The position numbers and the translations under genes are program-made. The notes beneath the pieces are model-generated. The model was not told where the DNA came from. It was given only the letters and a program-made list of their open reading frames with translations, and made no database searches. DNA of 64,000 nt. Source: Opitutus sp. GAS368 (lineage in GTDB: Bacteria > Verrucomicrobiota > Verrucomicrobiia > Opitutales > Opitutaceae). This document shows positions 33,136-41,206 of this stretch, in pieces (positions within the stretch are counted from its first letter, which is position 1; each line of letters begins with the position of its first letter). The stretch is taken from contig NZ_LT629735.1 of NCBI RefSeq assembly GCF_900104925.1, positions 528,291-592,290 of the forward strand, written 5' to 3'.

Positions 33136-36100
33136 GTGGGTTCCGCCGACCAGAATTTCGTCCATCTGCACGTCCATAGCGACTACAGCCTCCTTGACGG
33201 CGCCTGCCGCATCGACCGCCTGATGGACCGCGCCACCACCCTCGGCATGTCGGCCCTCGCCCTCACCGACCACGGCAATCTCTACGGCGCGATCGAATTC
33301 TACAACCAGGCCAAGGCAAAGGGCATCAAGCCGCTGGTCGGCTGCGAACTCTACCTCGCCGCCGGCTCGCGCCTCGATCGTCAGGGCCGGTCCGACGAGG
33401 GCAAGAGCATCTTCCACCTCGGCCTGCTCGCCCGCGACCTCACCGGCTACCAGAACCTCCTCAAGCTCGTCTCTGACGCCCACCTCAAGGGTTTCTATTA
33501 CAAGCCCCGCACCGACCTCGAGACGCTCGCCCAGTATTCGAAAGGCCTCATCGGCTTCACCGGCTGCCTCGCTTCGCTGGTGCCGCAGCACCTCCTCAAC
33601 GACAACTACCCCGAGGCGCGCAAGGCCTGCGGCCGCTTCGTCGAGATCTTCGGCCGGGAAAACTATTTCGTCGAGATCCAGGACCACGGCATCCCCGAGC
33701 AGCGCAAGGTCATCCCCGGTTTGCTCAAGCTCGGCGAGGAGTTCGGCCTGAAGGTCATCTGCTCGAACGACGTCCATTACGTCAACGCCGCCGACGCCGG
33801 CCCGCACGACACCCTGCTCTGCATCCAGACCGGCGCGAAGATCGCCGAGGAGAACCGGATGAAGTTCTCCGGCACGCAGTTCTTCCTCAAGTCGCGCGAG
33901 GAGATGGCGCGCACCTTCGCCGAGGTGCCCGAGTCCGTCACCAACACCGCGCTCGTCGCCGAGATGTGCGATCTCTCGATCCCCTTCCCCAAGGGCTCCG
34001 AGCGCTACCCGAAATATCCGCTGCCGCCCGAGGTGAAGACCGACCGCACCGGCTACCTCAAGGAACTCTGCCTCACCGGCCTGAAGGCGCGCTACGGCGT
34101 CGATTACGCGAAGCCCGAAAAGGCGAAGGACCAGGAGCTGGCCAAAATCCTCGTCGAGCGCCTCGACTACGAGATCTCGATCATCGCGAAGACGGGCTTC
34201 GTCGACTACTTCCTTGTCGTCTGGGATTTCATCGACTGGGCGAAAAAGCAAAGCATCCCGGTGGGTCCCGGCCGCGGCTCGGGCGCCGGCTGCATCGTCG
34301 CCTACCTGCTCGGCATCACCAACCTCGACCCGCTGCGCTTCAAGCTGCTCTTCGAGCGCTTCCTCAATCCCGAGCGCGTGTCGCCGCCCGACTTCGACAT
34401 CGACTTCTGCATGCGCCGCCGCGGCGAGGTCATCAACTATGTCCGCCAGAAATACGGCAACGAGTGCGTGGCCAACATCATCACCTACGGCACGCTCGGC
34501 GCCAAGGCGGTCATCCGCGACGTCTCCCGCGTGCACGACCTGCCCTATGCCGAGGCCGACCGCCTGGCCAAGATGATCCCCGACGAGCTCAACATCGAGC
34601 TCCAGGCCGCCATCGACAAGTCCGCCGAGCTGCGCCACGAATACGAGAAGAACCCGGTCGCGCGGAAGATCATGGAGCAGGGCCTTGTCCTCGAGGGCAT
34701 GGTGCGCAACACCGGCAAGCACGCCGCCGGCATCATCATCACCGACCGGCCGCTGGAGGAGTTCGTTCCGCTCACGCTGCAGGAGGGCGACATCACGGTG
34801 CAGTATGACATGAACGCCGTGGGCAAGCTCGGCCTGCTGAAGATGGACTTCCTCGGCCTCAAGACGCTCACCGTCATCGCCGACGCCATCGACAACGTCC
34901 ATCGCACCGCCGACCCGAAGTTCGACATCGAGGTGGTCGGCTTTGAGGACCCCAAGACCTACGCCCTGCTCAACTCCGGCCGCACCACCGGCGTGTTCCA
35001 GCTGGAATCCGGCGGCATGCAGGCGCTCTGCCGCCAGATCGGCCTGTCGTCGATCGACGAGATCGTCGCGCTCATCGCGCTCTACCGCCCGGGCCCGATG
35101 GAGTGGATTCCCGACTATGTGCGCGGCAAAAAAGACCCGAGCACCGTCTCGTTTCCGCACAAGCTCCTCGAGGAGGTCTGTCGCGAGACCTACGGCGTCA
35201 TGGTCTACCAGGAGCAGGTCATGGAGGCCGCCAAGATCATCGCCGGCTACACGCTCGGCGGCGCCGACATGCTGCGCCGCGCCATGGGCAAGAAGGACGC
35301 CGAGGCCATGGCCAAGGAGCGCGCCAAGTTCGTCGAGGGCGCGGCCAAGGTGAACAAGATCGACGCCAAGACGGCCAACTCGATCTTCGACATCCTCAAC
35401 AAGTTTGCCGGCTACGGCTTCAACAAGTCCCACTCCGCCGCCTACGCCGTCCTCAGCTACCAGACCGGCTACCTCAAGGCCAACTACCCGGTGCAGTTCA
35501 TGGCGGCCATGCTCACCTCCGAGCTGGGCAACTCGGAAAAGGTCGCCCATTTCGTCGCCGAGTGCGAGGCCATGGGCCTCAAGGTGCTGGGTCCCGACGT
35601 GAACGAATCGCGCGTGAACTTTACCCCGGTGGCAATCCGCAGCGAGGTCGCTGCGGCTCCAGGTGCTGGAGGCGCGGCGACCCCGCCGCGCACCTTCAAC
35701 GCCATCCGCTTCGGCCTCGCCGGCATCAAGGGCGTGGGCGAGCAGGCCGCGCAGAAGATCATCGAGGAGCGCGAGGCGAACGGGCCGTTCAAGGACTTCG
35801 CCGATTTCACGGCCCGCGTCGACGCCCGGGCGCTCAACAAGCGCGTGCTCGAGCATCTGGTGAAAACGGGCGCCTTCGACTTCAGCGGCGCCCAGCGCAA
35901 GCCGCTCTTCGAATCCATCGACGGCGCCATCGCCGGCGCGGCGGCGCATGCCCGCGACAAGGCCGCCGGCCAGCACTCCTTCCTCGACGTGCTCAACGAG
36001 CCGCCGACCATCGTCAAGGGCGTCCCCGCCCGCGCGACCAACGGCCATGTCGCGCACACCACGTCCGCGACGGATTTCACCGCGGCCGAGCGCCTCCAGT

Positions 36101-36768
36101 TCGAGAAGGAGCTGCTCGGCTTCTACGTCTCCGGCCACCCGCTCAACGCCTACAGCGGCCTGGCCGAGGCGCTCTGCACGCACACCGAGGAGTCGGTGCT
36201 GCAGGAGGGCGACCGCATGGAGTTCCGGCTCTGCGGCATCATGAGCGGCATCACCAAGAAGCTCTCGAAAAAGGACAACCGTCCCTGGGCCTTCTTCAAC
36301 CTCGCGAGCAAACAGGCCACCCTCTCGGTGAACATGTATGCCGACGCCTACGAGGCCTACGGCAAGACCCTCGCCGAGAACCAGCCCGTCGTCGTGCTCG
36401 GCACCGTGATGAAAGGCAACGACGGCGCCCGGCTCAACGTGAAGGAGCTCTACCCGCTCGATGGCTACCTCGGGAACAACATCCGCAAGGTCACCTGGCT
36501 GCTGTCGCCCGAGCACCCCGAGCTGCCCGATTTCCTCAAAAAACTCCGCACGGCCATCAACGGCTCCGGCGGCGACACGCGCGTCGAGCTGGCCTTCGTG
36601 TTCGAGAACCGCGTGGCCCCGGTCGCGGAGGCCCCGGCCAGCCTCAACTGGCGCGTGGCGCCGGCCGCGTTTCAGGAACTGCGCGTGCATCCGGCCGTCG
36701 CCGGCATTCTCGCCGAGGCCCGCCGGCCCGAATTGAAGGAAGTGAAGCGCTGGGGGAAGAAATTCTGA
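33136..36768 (+). CDS. dnaE: DNA polymerase III alpha subunit
   Basis: This is the replicative polymerase of 1210 residues. An N-terminal PHP domain (HLHVHSDYSLLDG from residue 10; LALTDHGNLYG) is followed by the C-family polymerase palm with catalytic aspartates in SPPDFDIDFCMRRRGEV (about residue 415) and LKMDFLGLKTL (about 570), the fingers (YRPGPMEWIPDYV, YGVMVYQEQVM), the HhH region (FGLAGIKGVGEQAAQKI) and an OB domain. The start is GTG 33136. An extra segment at residues 835-853 (from a family J element, 35638-35691) interrupts the normal run from V-N-F-T-P-V to I-R-F-G-L. A single alpha subunit gene with this layout is DnaE1-type. Confidence 0.96.
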   Translation: MGSADQNFVHLHVHSDYSLLDGACRIDRLMDRATTLGMSALALTDHGNLYGAIEFYNQAKAKGIKPLVGCELYLAAGSRLDRQGRSDEGKSIFHLGLLARDLTGYQNLLKLVSDAHLKGFYYKPRTDLETLAQYSKGLIGFTGCLASLVPQHLLNDNYPEARKACGRFVEIFGRENYFVEIQDHGIPEQRKVIPGLLKLGEEFGLKVICSNDVHYVNAADAGPHDTLLCIQTGAKIAEENRMKFSGTQFFLKSREEMARTFAEVPESVTNTALVAEMCDLSIPFPKGSERYPKYPLPPEVKTDRTGYLKELCLTGLKARYGVDYAKPEKAKDQELAKILVERLDYEISIIAKTGFVDYFLVVWDFIDWAKKQSIPVGPGRGSGAGCIVAYLLGITNLDPLRFKLLFERFLNPERVSPPDFDIDFCMRRRGEVINYVRQKYGNECVANIITYGTLGAKAVIRDVSRVHDLPYAEADRLAKMIPDELNIELQAAIDKSAELRHEYEKNPVARKIMEQGLVLEGMVRNTGKHAAGIIITDRPLEEFVPLTLQEGDITVQYDMNAVGKLGLLKMDFLGLKTLTVIADAIDNVHRTADPKFDIEVVGFEDPKTYALLNSGRTTGVFQLESGGMQALCRQIGLSSIDEIVALIALYRPGPMEWIPDYVRGKKDPSTVSFPHKLLEEVCRETYGVMVYQEQVMEAAKIIAGYTLGGADMLRRAMGKKDAEAMAKERAKFVEGAAKVNKIDAKTANSIFDILNKFAGYGFNKSHSAAYAVLSYQTGYLKANYPVQFMAAMLTSELGNSEKVAHFVAECEAMGLKVLGPDVNESRVNFTPVAIRSEVAAAPGAGGAATPPRTFNAIRFGLAGIKGVGEQAAQKIIEEREANGPFKDFADFTARVDARALNKRVLEHLVKTGAFDFSGAQRKPLFESIDGAIAGAAAHARDKAAGQHSFLDVLNEPPTIVKGVPARATNGHVAHTTSATDFTAAERLQFEKELLGFYVSGHPLNAYSGLAEALCTHTEESVLQEGDRMEFRLCGIMSGITKKLSKKDNRPWAFFNLASKQATLSVNMYADAYEAYGKTLAENQPVVVLGTVMKGNDGARLNVKELYPLDGYLGNNIRKVTWLLSPEHPELPDFLKKLRTAINGSGGDTRVELAFVFENRVAPVAEAPASLNWRVAPAAFQELRVHPAVAGILAEARRPELKEVKRWGKKF
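35638..35691. repeat. Family J triple-hairpin element inside dnaE, in frame
   Basis: The hairpins CCGCAGCGAGGTCGCTGCGG, CTCCAG-gtg-CTGGAG and GCGCGGCG-acc-CCGCCGCGC follow one another, matching the intergenic element at 26211-26276 in architecture and in words (GAGGTCGC, GGCTCCAG). It adds about 18 residues (R-S-E-V-A-A-A-P-G-A-G-G-A-A-T-P-P-R) with no stop or frameshift. Confidence 0.78.
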
Positions 36769-36779
36769 TGCCTTGGTTT

Positions 36780-36861
36780 GTCATTCTGAGCGCAGCGAAG
36801 AATCCAGCAGTATGAACGCCAGCGCACATCATTCTGGATCCTTCACTTTGTTCAGGATGAC
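36780..36861. repeat. Family C palindrome (GTCATTCTGAGCGCAGCGAA ...)
   Basis: GTCATTCTGAGCGCAGCGAA opposes an imperfect arm ending TTGTTCAGGATGAC, with ATCCAGCA and TCTGGATC in between. It lies between dnaE and the rsmB-like gene. Confidence 0.85.
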
Positions 36862-36872
36862 ACGTCTCTAAC

Positions 36873-38054
36873 ATGGCCGAATCCAAGATCATCAACAACG
36901 CCGCCCGGGTGCTGAAGCTCGTGGCGGCCGGCACACCTGCCGACCAGGCGCTGCGTGAATCACTGACGCAGGACCGGCACTTCACCGCCCCGGCCGAGCG
37001 GCGCGGCATCAGCCGCGCGGTATTCGCCTATTTCCGCTGGTGGCGCTGGCTGGAGCCCAAGGACTCGCCGCAAAAGCAGCTCGCCGCCGCCCTGGAGCTG
37101 CAAAAGCGCTTCGACGCCAACCCCGCCGGCTTCAAGCCCGAGGCGCTCGCCGACCGCGCCGTGCCGGACTGGTTGAAGGATGAAATGGCCTGGCCTGAAT
37201 CGGTAGGGGCCGTTGCCCCCAACGGCCCGATCAGGGCGCTTGAGGGCAAGCGCCCCTACCCGACTGAAACCGCCTGGTTACAGCAACTCCAGCGCGAACC
37301 CGCGCTCTGGATCCGCGCCAAGGCCGGCACCGGCATCGCACTGACCAAAAAGCTCAGCCATTGCATCCCCGCCTCCCAGTCGCCTGACGCGTTGCGCTAC
37401 ACCGGCCTGACCGATCTTTACCGCACCAAGGAATTCCAAGCCGGCGAGTTCGAGATCCAGGACCTCGCCTCGCAGCTGGTCGGGCTCGCCGCCGCGCCCA
37501 AGCCGGGGGAAACCTGGTGGGACGCCTGCGCCGGCGAAGGCGGCAAGACGATGCATCTTTCCGACCTGATGCAGAACAAGGGCCTGCTCTGGGCCAGCGA
37601 CCGCTCCGTGCGCCGGCTGGCCAAGCTCAAGGACCGCGCCGCCCGCGCCCAGGTCTTCAATTTCCGCGCCGCGCCGTGGGAAGGCGACGCCAAGCTGCCG
37701 ACCAAGACGAAGTTCGACGGCATTCTCGTGGACGCCCCATGCAGCGGCGTCGGCACCTGGCAGCGCAACCCGCACTCGCGCTGGACCACGTTGCCCAAGG
37801 ACGTTCACGAACTCGCCGCCGTGCAGCAGAAGCTGCTCAATAACGTTGCCGGCTCGCTCAAGCCCGGCGGCCGGCTGGTCTATACCGTATGCACGCTCAC
37901 CCGGGCCGAGACTGCTGATGTGGCGGCGAAATTCACCTCCGAGCATTCCGGGTTCGAGCCGTCCTCTGTCCTCGGTCATCCGTCCCCTGTCACCCTCTGG
38001 CCACACGACCTGAACGCGAACGGGATGTTCATCGCAATCTGGAGAAAGAGGTAG
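36873..38054 (+). CDS. RsmB/NOP2-type rRNA (cytosine-C5) methyltransferase
   Basis: This 393-residue SAM-dependent RNA m5C methyltransferase has an N-terminal NusB-like helical region, a SAM-binding fold (WWDACAGEGGKTMHLSDLM), motif IV with the cysteine that assists product release (DAPCSGVGTWQRNP) and motif VI with the catalytic Cys (YTVCTLTRAE). It ends LNANGMFIAIWRKR. Two pieces look foreign: residues 111-129 (VGAVAPNGPIRALEGKRPY) are encoded by a complete family A palindrome, and the SSVLGHPSPV segment comes from a family H-like stretch. The stop codon lies in another palindrome. RsmB is the best-known relative, but the exact target base is not proven. Confidence 0.88.
   Translation: MAESKIINNAARVLKLVAAGTPADQALRESLTQDRHFTAPAERRGISRAVFAYFRWWRWLEPKDSPQKQLAAALELQKRFDANPAGFKPEALADRAVPDWLKDEMAWPESVGAVAPNGPIRALEGKRPYPTETAWLQQLQREPALWIRAKAGTGIALTKKLSHCIPASQSPDALRYTGLTDLYRTKEFQAGEFEIQDLASQLVGLAAAPKPGETWWDACAGEGGKTMHLSDLMQNKGLLWASDRSVRRLAKLKDRAARAQVFNFRAAPWEGDAKLPTKTKFDGILVDAPCSGVGTWQRNPHSRWTTLPKDVHELAAVQQKLLNNVAGSLKPGGRLVYTVCTLTRAETADVAAKFTSEHSGFEPSSVLGHPSPVTLWPHDLNANGMFIAIWRKR
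37203..37259. repeat. Complete family A dual-hairpin palindrome inside the rsmB-like gene, in frame
   Basis: GTAGGGGC and GCCCCTAC enclose GGCCGTTG-cccc-CAACGGCC and GGGCGCTTG-aggg-CAAGCGCCC. The element is 57 bp and begins exactly on a codon boundary, so it adds 19 codons without a stop. Confidence 0.92.
37961..37992. repeat. Family H-like stretch inside the rsmB-like gene
   Basis: GTCCTCTGTCCTCGGTCATC followed by CGTCCCCTGTCA resembles the right arm of the repeat at 2563-2671. It encodes S-S-V-L-G-H-P-S-P-V-T. Confidence 0.5.
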
Positions 38055-38110
38055 GGCGCGGACTCAGTTCCGCGCCGCGCCCCCGGCGGCGAGCGGAGTC
38101 GCCGCCCTAC
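38051..38110. repeat. Family A palindrome containing the rsmB-like stop codon
   Basis: GTAGGGCG and CGCCCTAC enclose GC-rich hairpins (GGCGCGGACT...TTCCGCGCC and GGCGGCGA...GTCGCCGCC). The TAG of the opening GTAGG (38052-38054) is the stop of the rsmB-like gene. Confidence 0.88.
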
Positions 38111-38119
38111 CCCAAGACC

Positions 38120-38893
38120 ATGTCCGAACCCATCACCAAAGTTGACGGCGCGACCGTGCGCGATGACTTCAACGCCATCAACGCGGTCCTCCACTACACG
38201 CGGGCCGCGCATTTCGTCGGCCTGTGGAAATCCGAGCTGACGCTGATCGCGAAGTATTTTCCCGACCCGTCGGCGCGCCTGCTCGAGGCCGGCTGCGGCG
38301 CCGGCCGCGTCGCGGTCGGACTCTGGCACCAAGGCTATCGGGACATCACGGGCTTCGACTTCGCCTCCGAGCTGGTCGACCAGGCGCGGAACCTCGCGCA
38401 GGAGCAAGGCATTGCCGGCCTCACCTTCCTGCAGGCCGACGCGACGCAGTTGAATTCTGGTAGTCTATTAAACTACCAACCGTTCGACGGCGTGCTTTTC
38501 ATGTTCAACGGCCTGATGCAGATCCCCGGGCGCGAGAATCGCCGGGCGGCGCTGCACGGCCTGCACCGCCTCTGCCGGCCGGGCGGGCACTTCATCTTCA
38601 CCACCCACGACCGCGACGACCCCAAGGACGTCAAGGAGTGGGCGCAGGAGGCCGAGCGCTGGGCCAAGGGCGAACAGAACCCGCGGCTGGTGGAGTTCGG
38701 CGACCGCTATTTCTCGGACGACAACGGCAACACCTTCATGCACCTGCCCGACCGCAAGGAAGTGTTGGCGGAGCTGGCGGCCACGGGCTGGACCTATCTC
38801 GAGAGCGCCACCCGCAACGAACTCGCCAGCGAAACACCCAAGGTCCGGAATTTTTCGGACAACTGCACGTTCTGGGTCGCGAAAAAGCTGTAG
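38120..38893 (+). CDS. SAM-dependent methyltransferase
   Basis: This 257-residue class I methyltransferase has the motif I segment ARLLEAGCGAGRVAVGLW, the acidic residue in ITGFDFASELVDQA, and motif IV-like QPFDGVLFMFNGLMQIPG. The substrate is unknown (Methyltransf_25/11 type). A short AT-rich palindrome (38458-38478) sits between the D-A-T-Q-L and F-D-G-V segments and encodes an atypical S-G-S-L-L-N-Y. The stop TAG is supplied by the opening TGTAGG of the palindrome that follows. It may be co-transcribed with the rsmB-like gene. Confidence 0.88.
   Translation: MSEPITKVDGATVRDDFNAINAVLHYTRAAHFVGLWKSELTLIAKYFPDPSARLLEAGCGAGRVAVGLWHQGYRDITGFDFASELVDQARNLAQEQGIAGLTFLQADATQLNSGSLLNYQPFDGVLFMFNGLMQIPGRENRRAALHGLHRLCRPGGHFIFTTHDRDDPKDVKEWAQEAERWAKGEQNPRLVEFGDRYFSDDNGNTFMHLPDRKEVLAELAATGWTYLESATRNELASETPKVRNFSDNCTFWVAKKL
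38458..38478. repeat. Short AT-rich palindrome inside the methyltransferase gene
   Basis: TGGTAGT and ACTACCA pair around the loop CTATTAA. The composition is strikingly AT-rich within a GC-rich gene, at a place where relatives normally have a short loop. Confidence 0.6.
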
Positions 38894-38959
38894 GGTCGCC
38901 GCTAGTCGGCGGACCATTCGGCGCGCAAGGGTGGTCCGGCGGCAAGCGCCGACCCTACA
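38889..38959. repeat. Family A palindrome containing the methyltransferase stop codon
   Basis: TGTAGGGTCG and CGACCCTACA enclose GTCGCCG...CGGCGGAC-type and GTCCGGCGG...GCGCCGAC-type hairpins. TAG at 38891-38893 is the stop of the methyltransferase gene. Confidence 0.88.
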
Positions 38960-39025
38960 AAAGCCAGAAGTTCTTGGTCGCGCGAAAGAGCTAGCCGAAT
39001 TTCGCCCGCTGACTAGGTTGCCCAC

Positions 39026-39514
39026 ATGAAATTGCTGACCGCCCTCGTCCTTCTCGCCGCCACCGTCGCACTCCGCGCCGAACCCGAATACCCCCAGATG
39101 GGACCCGATATCTACGACGTGCAGGCGGACGGCACCGCGCAGATCGCCGCCGCGGTCGCGCAGGCCCGGGCGGAGCACAAGCACGTCCTCGTGAAACTCG
39201 GCGCCAACTGGTGCATCTGGTGCCGCCGGCTCAGTCACACCTTTGAGACGGACGCCGCGGTCGCGGCGGCGCTGCACGAGAACTACGTGCTGGTGCTGGT
39301 GGACGTGAATCACCGCCAGGGCAAGGCTCGCAACGACGCCGTGAACGACCGCTATGGCAACCCGATGGCGCAGGGCCTCCCGGTGTTGGTGGTGCTCGAC
39401 GAAAACGGCCGGCAACTGACCACGCAGGAGACCGGCGCGCTCGAGGACGGCAAGTCCGCCCACGACCCCGCCAAGGTGACCGCCTTCCTGCGCCAGTGGG
39501 CGCCGAAGCGGTAG
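39026..39514 (+). CDS. Exported thioredoxin-like protein
   Basis: This 162-residue protein has a signal peptide (MKLLTALVLLAATVALRA) and a thioredoxin fold of the thioredoxin_7/DUF255-like kind. The active site is C63-I-W-C66 (NWCIWCRRLS) and the cis-proline region reads QGLPVLVVLDENG. The C-I-W-C dipeptide differs from classical C-G-P-C and is seen in periplasmic thioredoxin-like proteins. It probably handles disulfides in the periplasm. The stop TAG lies in the palindrome at 39511-39562. Confidence 0.88.
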   Translation: MKLLTALVLLAATVALRAEPEYPQMGPDIYDVQADGTAQIAAAVAQARAEHKHVLVKLGANWCIWCRRLSHTFETDAAVAAALHENYVLVLVDVNHRQGKARNDAVNDRYGNPMAQGLPVLVVLDENGRQLTTQETGALEDGKSAHDPAKVTAFLRQWAPKR

Positions 39515-39562
39515 GGCGGTGACTCCGTCACCGCCGCGGCGCGGACGGAGTCCGCGCCCTAC
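39511..39562. repeat. Family A palindrome supplying stop codons to both convergent genes
   Basis: GTAGGGCGGTGACTC and GGACTC-like complements end in CCCTAC. TAG at 39512-39514 ends the thioredoxin-like gene on the plus strand, and TAG read from 39561-39559 ends the GNAT gene on the minus strand. Confidence 0.93.
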
Positions 39563-40158
39563 CGATTCAGCTTCGCCTCGAGCCCGGCCTTGGCCGCCGG
39601 CCACTCGGCGTCAAGGAGGCTGAACATGGCGGTGTTCCGGACGAAGCCGTCGTGGCGCAGCTGGTAGCGGCGCAGGATGCCCTCGAAGGTGCAGCCGAGC
39701 CGCGCAATCGCGGCCCGGGACCGGGCGTTGCGCTCGTCGGTCTTCAACTGCACGCGCCACGCGCCGAGGTCCTCGAAGGCGTGCCGCAGCTGCAGATACT
39801 TCGCCTCCGTGTTGACCGCGGTCCGCCACACCTCGGGCGAAAGCCAGGTGTTGCCGATTTCCAGGCCGCGGTTCACGCGCCGGATGTCGAGGAAGGTCGT
39901 CGCCCCGACCACCCGGTTGTCGCTGATCCGCACCGTGGCCCAGCCCACGTCGGTGCCGGCCGCCTGCCCTTTCAGGATCTGGTCCATCCATTGGGTCATC
40001 TCGCTTTCCACGCCCAGCGGCGGCGTCACGAAATACTGGAAAGTCGCCGGATCCTGCGCCGCGGCGACCAGCGCCGGCAGATGGCGCCGCTCCAGCGGTT
40101 CGAGCCGCACATGGCGGCCGGTGAGCAGAATCGGCTTGGGCTCAAAGGCGGGAGGCAC
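39559..40158 (-). CDS. GNAT-family N-acetyltransferase
   Basis: This protein of about 199 residues is similar to RimJ/RimL-type acetyltransferases: ILLTGRHVRLEPLERRHLPALVAAA at the start, VGATTFLDIRRVNRGLEIGNTWLSPEVWRTAVNTEAKYLQLRHAFEDLGAWRVQLKTDERNARSRAAIARLGCTFEG in the core. The acetyl-CoA-binding region and the N-x-x-S-x-x-A-I-x-x-L-G-x-x-x-E-G motif are intact. I prefer the GTG at 40158 (PPAFEPKPILLTG) because the only longer start is a TTG at 40203 with a poor leader. The substrate is unknown. Confidence 0.85.
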   Translation of the reverse strand: MPPAFEPKPILLTGRHVRLEPLERRHLPALVAAAQDPATFQYFVTPPLGVESEMTQWMDQILKGQAAGTDVGWATVRISDNRVVGATTFLDIRRVNRGLEIGNTWLSPEVWRTAVNTEAKYLQLRHAFEDLGAWRVQLKTDERNARSRAAIARLGCTFEGILRRYQLRHDGFVRNTAMFSLLDAEWPAAKAGLEAKLNR

Positions 40159-40204
40159 GCCGCCAGCTTGTGGTTCAATTCCGTGCGGCCAACCCTGAAA
40201 CAAC

Positions 40205-40260
40205 TGTAGCGGCGGTCTTTGAGCGCCGTTGCCTGACGGCGGTCATAGACCGCCGCTACA
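40205..40260. repeat. Family A dual-hairpin palindrome (GTAGCGGCG subtype)
   Basis: TGTAGCGGCGGTC and GACCGCCGCTACA enclose two hairpins, the second nearly identical to that at 32566-32624 (CGGCGGT-catag-ACCGCCG). Confidence 0.9.
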
Positions 40261-40357
40261 GACCCTCCGATAAGCCAGGCGCCCGACCTCTGCGTCCCAG
40301 CCTAATTCCTCAGTCGCGGGGCTTGCCGCACTCCGCCCCGGATGCCAAGTTGCCCTC

Positions 40358-41203
40358 ATGTCCTCGTTGCTCACCGACCGGGCCCTCCTCTGGCTCGGCG
40401 CCCTGCTCTACCTCGCCGGCTTCCTGACCGGCCTGGTGGCGCTGACCCGGCGGTCGGCGCCTGCCGGCCTGCGCACGATCCTGAACACTTTCCTGGTCGG
40501 CGGCTGGGTTTTCCAGATGGCCGGCCTCTATGTCCGCGGCCTCGCCGTGGGCGGCTGCCCGCTGGGCAACACCTTTGAGATCATCCAGTTTGTCGCGTGG
40601 TCGGCCATGGTGCTGTATTTCTTCGTCGGCACCACCTTCCGGGGCAGCCTGCTCGGACTGTTCACCGCCGGCTACGCCGCCGCCCTGGCGCTGGTGTCGC
40701 TCCTGATGCCCGCGTGGGACCTCGCGCACGGCCCAAAGATCTTTGGCAACAACCCGTGGATCGAGCTGCACGCCGCGCTCGCCGTGTTCAGCTACGGCGT
40801 GTTCGGCCTGCTCGCGCTGACCTCGGTCATGCACCTGCTGCAGAACTGGAGCCTCAAGCACAAGCGCCTGAACGGCCTCTTCTGGTTCCTGCCCTCCGTC
40901 GTCCAGCTCGACCACATCAACTTCCGGTTGCTCGCGCTGGGGGTGCTGCTGCTGACCTTCTCGCTGGGCGTCGGGGCCGCTTGGTGGATCCGCGACACCG
41001 CCTCGGTGGACCTCCCGAAGCTCACGGTGACGCTCGGCGTGTGGTTCGTCTACCTGGTGGTCGGGCTGCTGCGCTGGCGGGCCAGACTGGTGTCGGTGCG
41101 CTTCGCCTGGGTCTGCCTCGTGATGTTCCTCCTCGCCCTGCTTTCGCTCGGCCCCGTCAACTCCAGCCGGCACCACGAGATCGTGCTCACCCCCGAACGC
41201 TGA
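40358..41203 (+). CDS. HemX/CcsA-like cytochrome c assembly membrane protein
   Basis: This 281-residue protein has about eight membrane helices and the segments GGCPLGNTFEIIQFVAWSAMVLYFF and NPWIELHAALAVFSYGVFGLLAL, typical of the CcsA/ResC/HemX superfamily. The conserved histidines (ELHAAL, LDHINF) would bind haem. It ends three bases before hemA. The hemX-hemA pairing is known from other bacteria, where HemX affects glutamyl-tRNA reductase levels. A role in cytochrome c biogenesis is the alternative. Confidence 0.88.
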   Translation: MSSLLTDRALLWLGALLYLAGFLTGLVALTRRSAPAGLRTILNTFLVGGWVFQMAGLYVRGLAVGGCPLGNTFEIIQFVAWSAMVLYFFVGTTFRGSLLGLFTAGYAAALALVSLLMPAWDLAHGPKIFGNNPWIELHAALAVFSYGVFGLLALTSVMHLLQNWSLKHKRLNGLFWFLPSVVQLDHINFRLLALGVLLLTFSLGVGAAWWIRDTASVDLPKLTVTLGVWFVYLVVGLLRWRARLVSVRFAWVCLVMFLLALLSLGPVNSSRHHEIVLTPER

Positions 41204-41206
41204 CCG

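Noticed and set aside
33127-36690. 1187-codon open frame antisense to dnaE
   Set aside because: Exact shadow of dnaE in a GC-rich genome; no recognisable motif.
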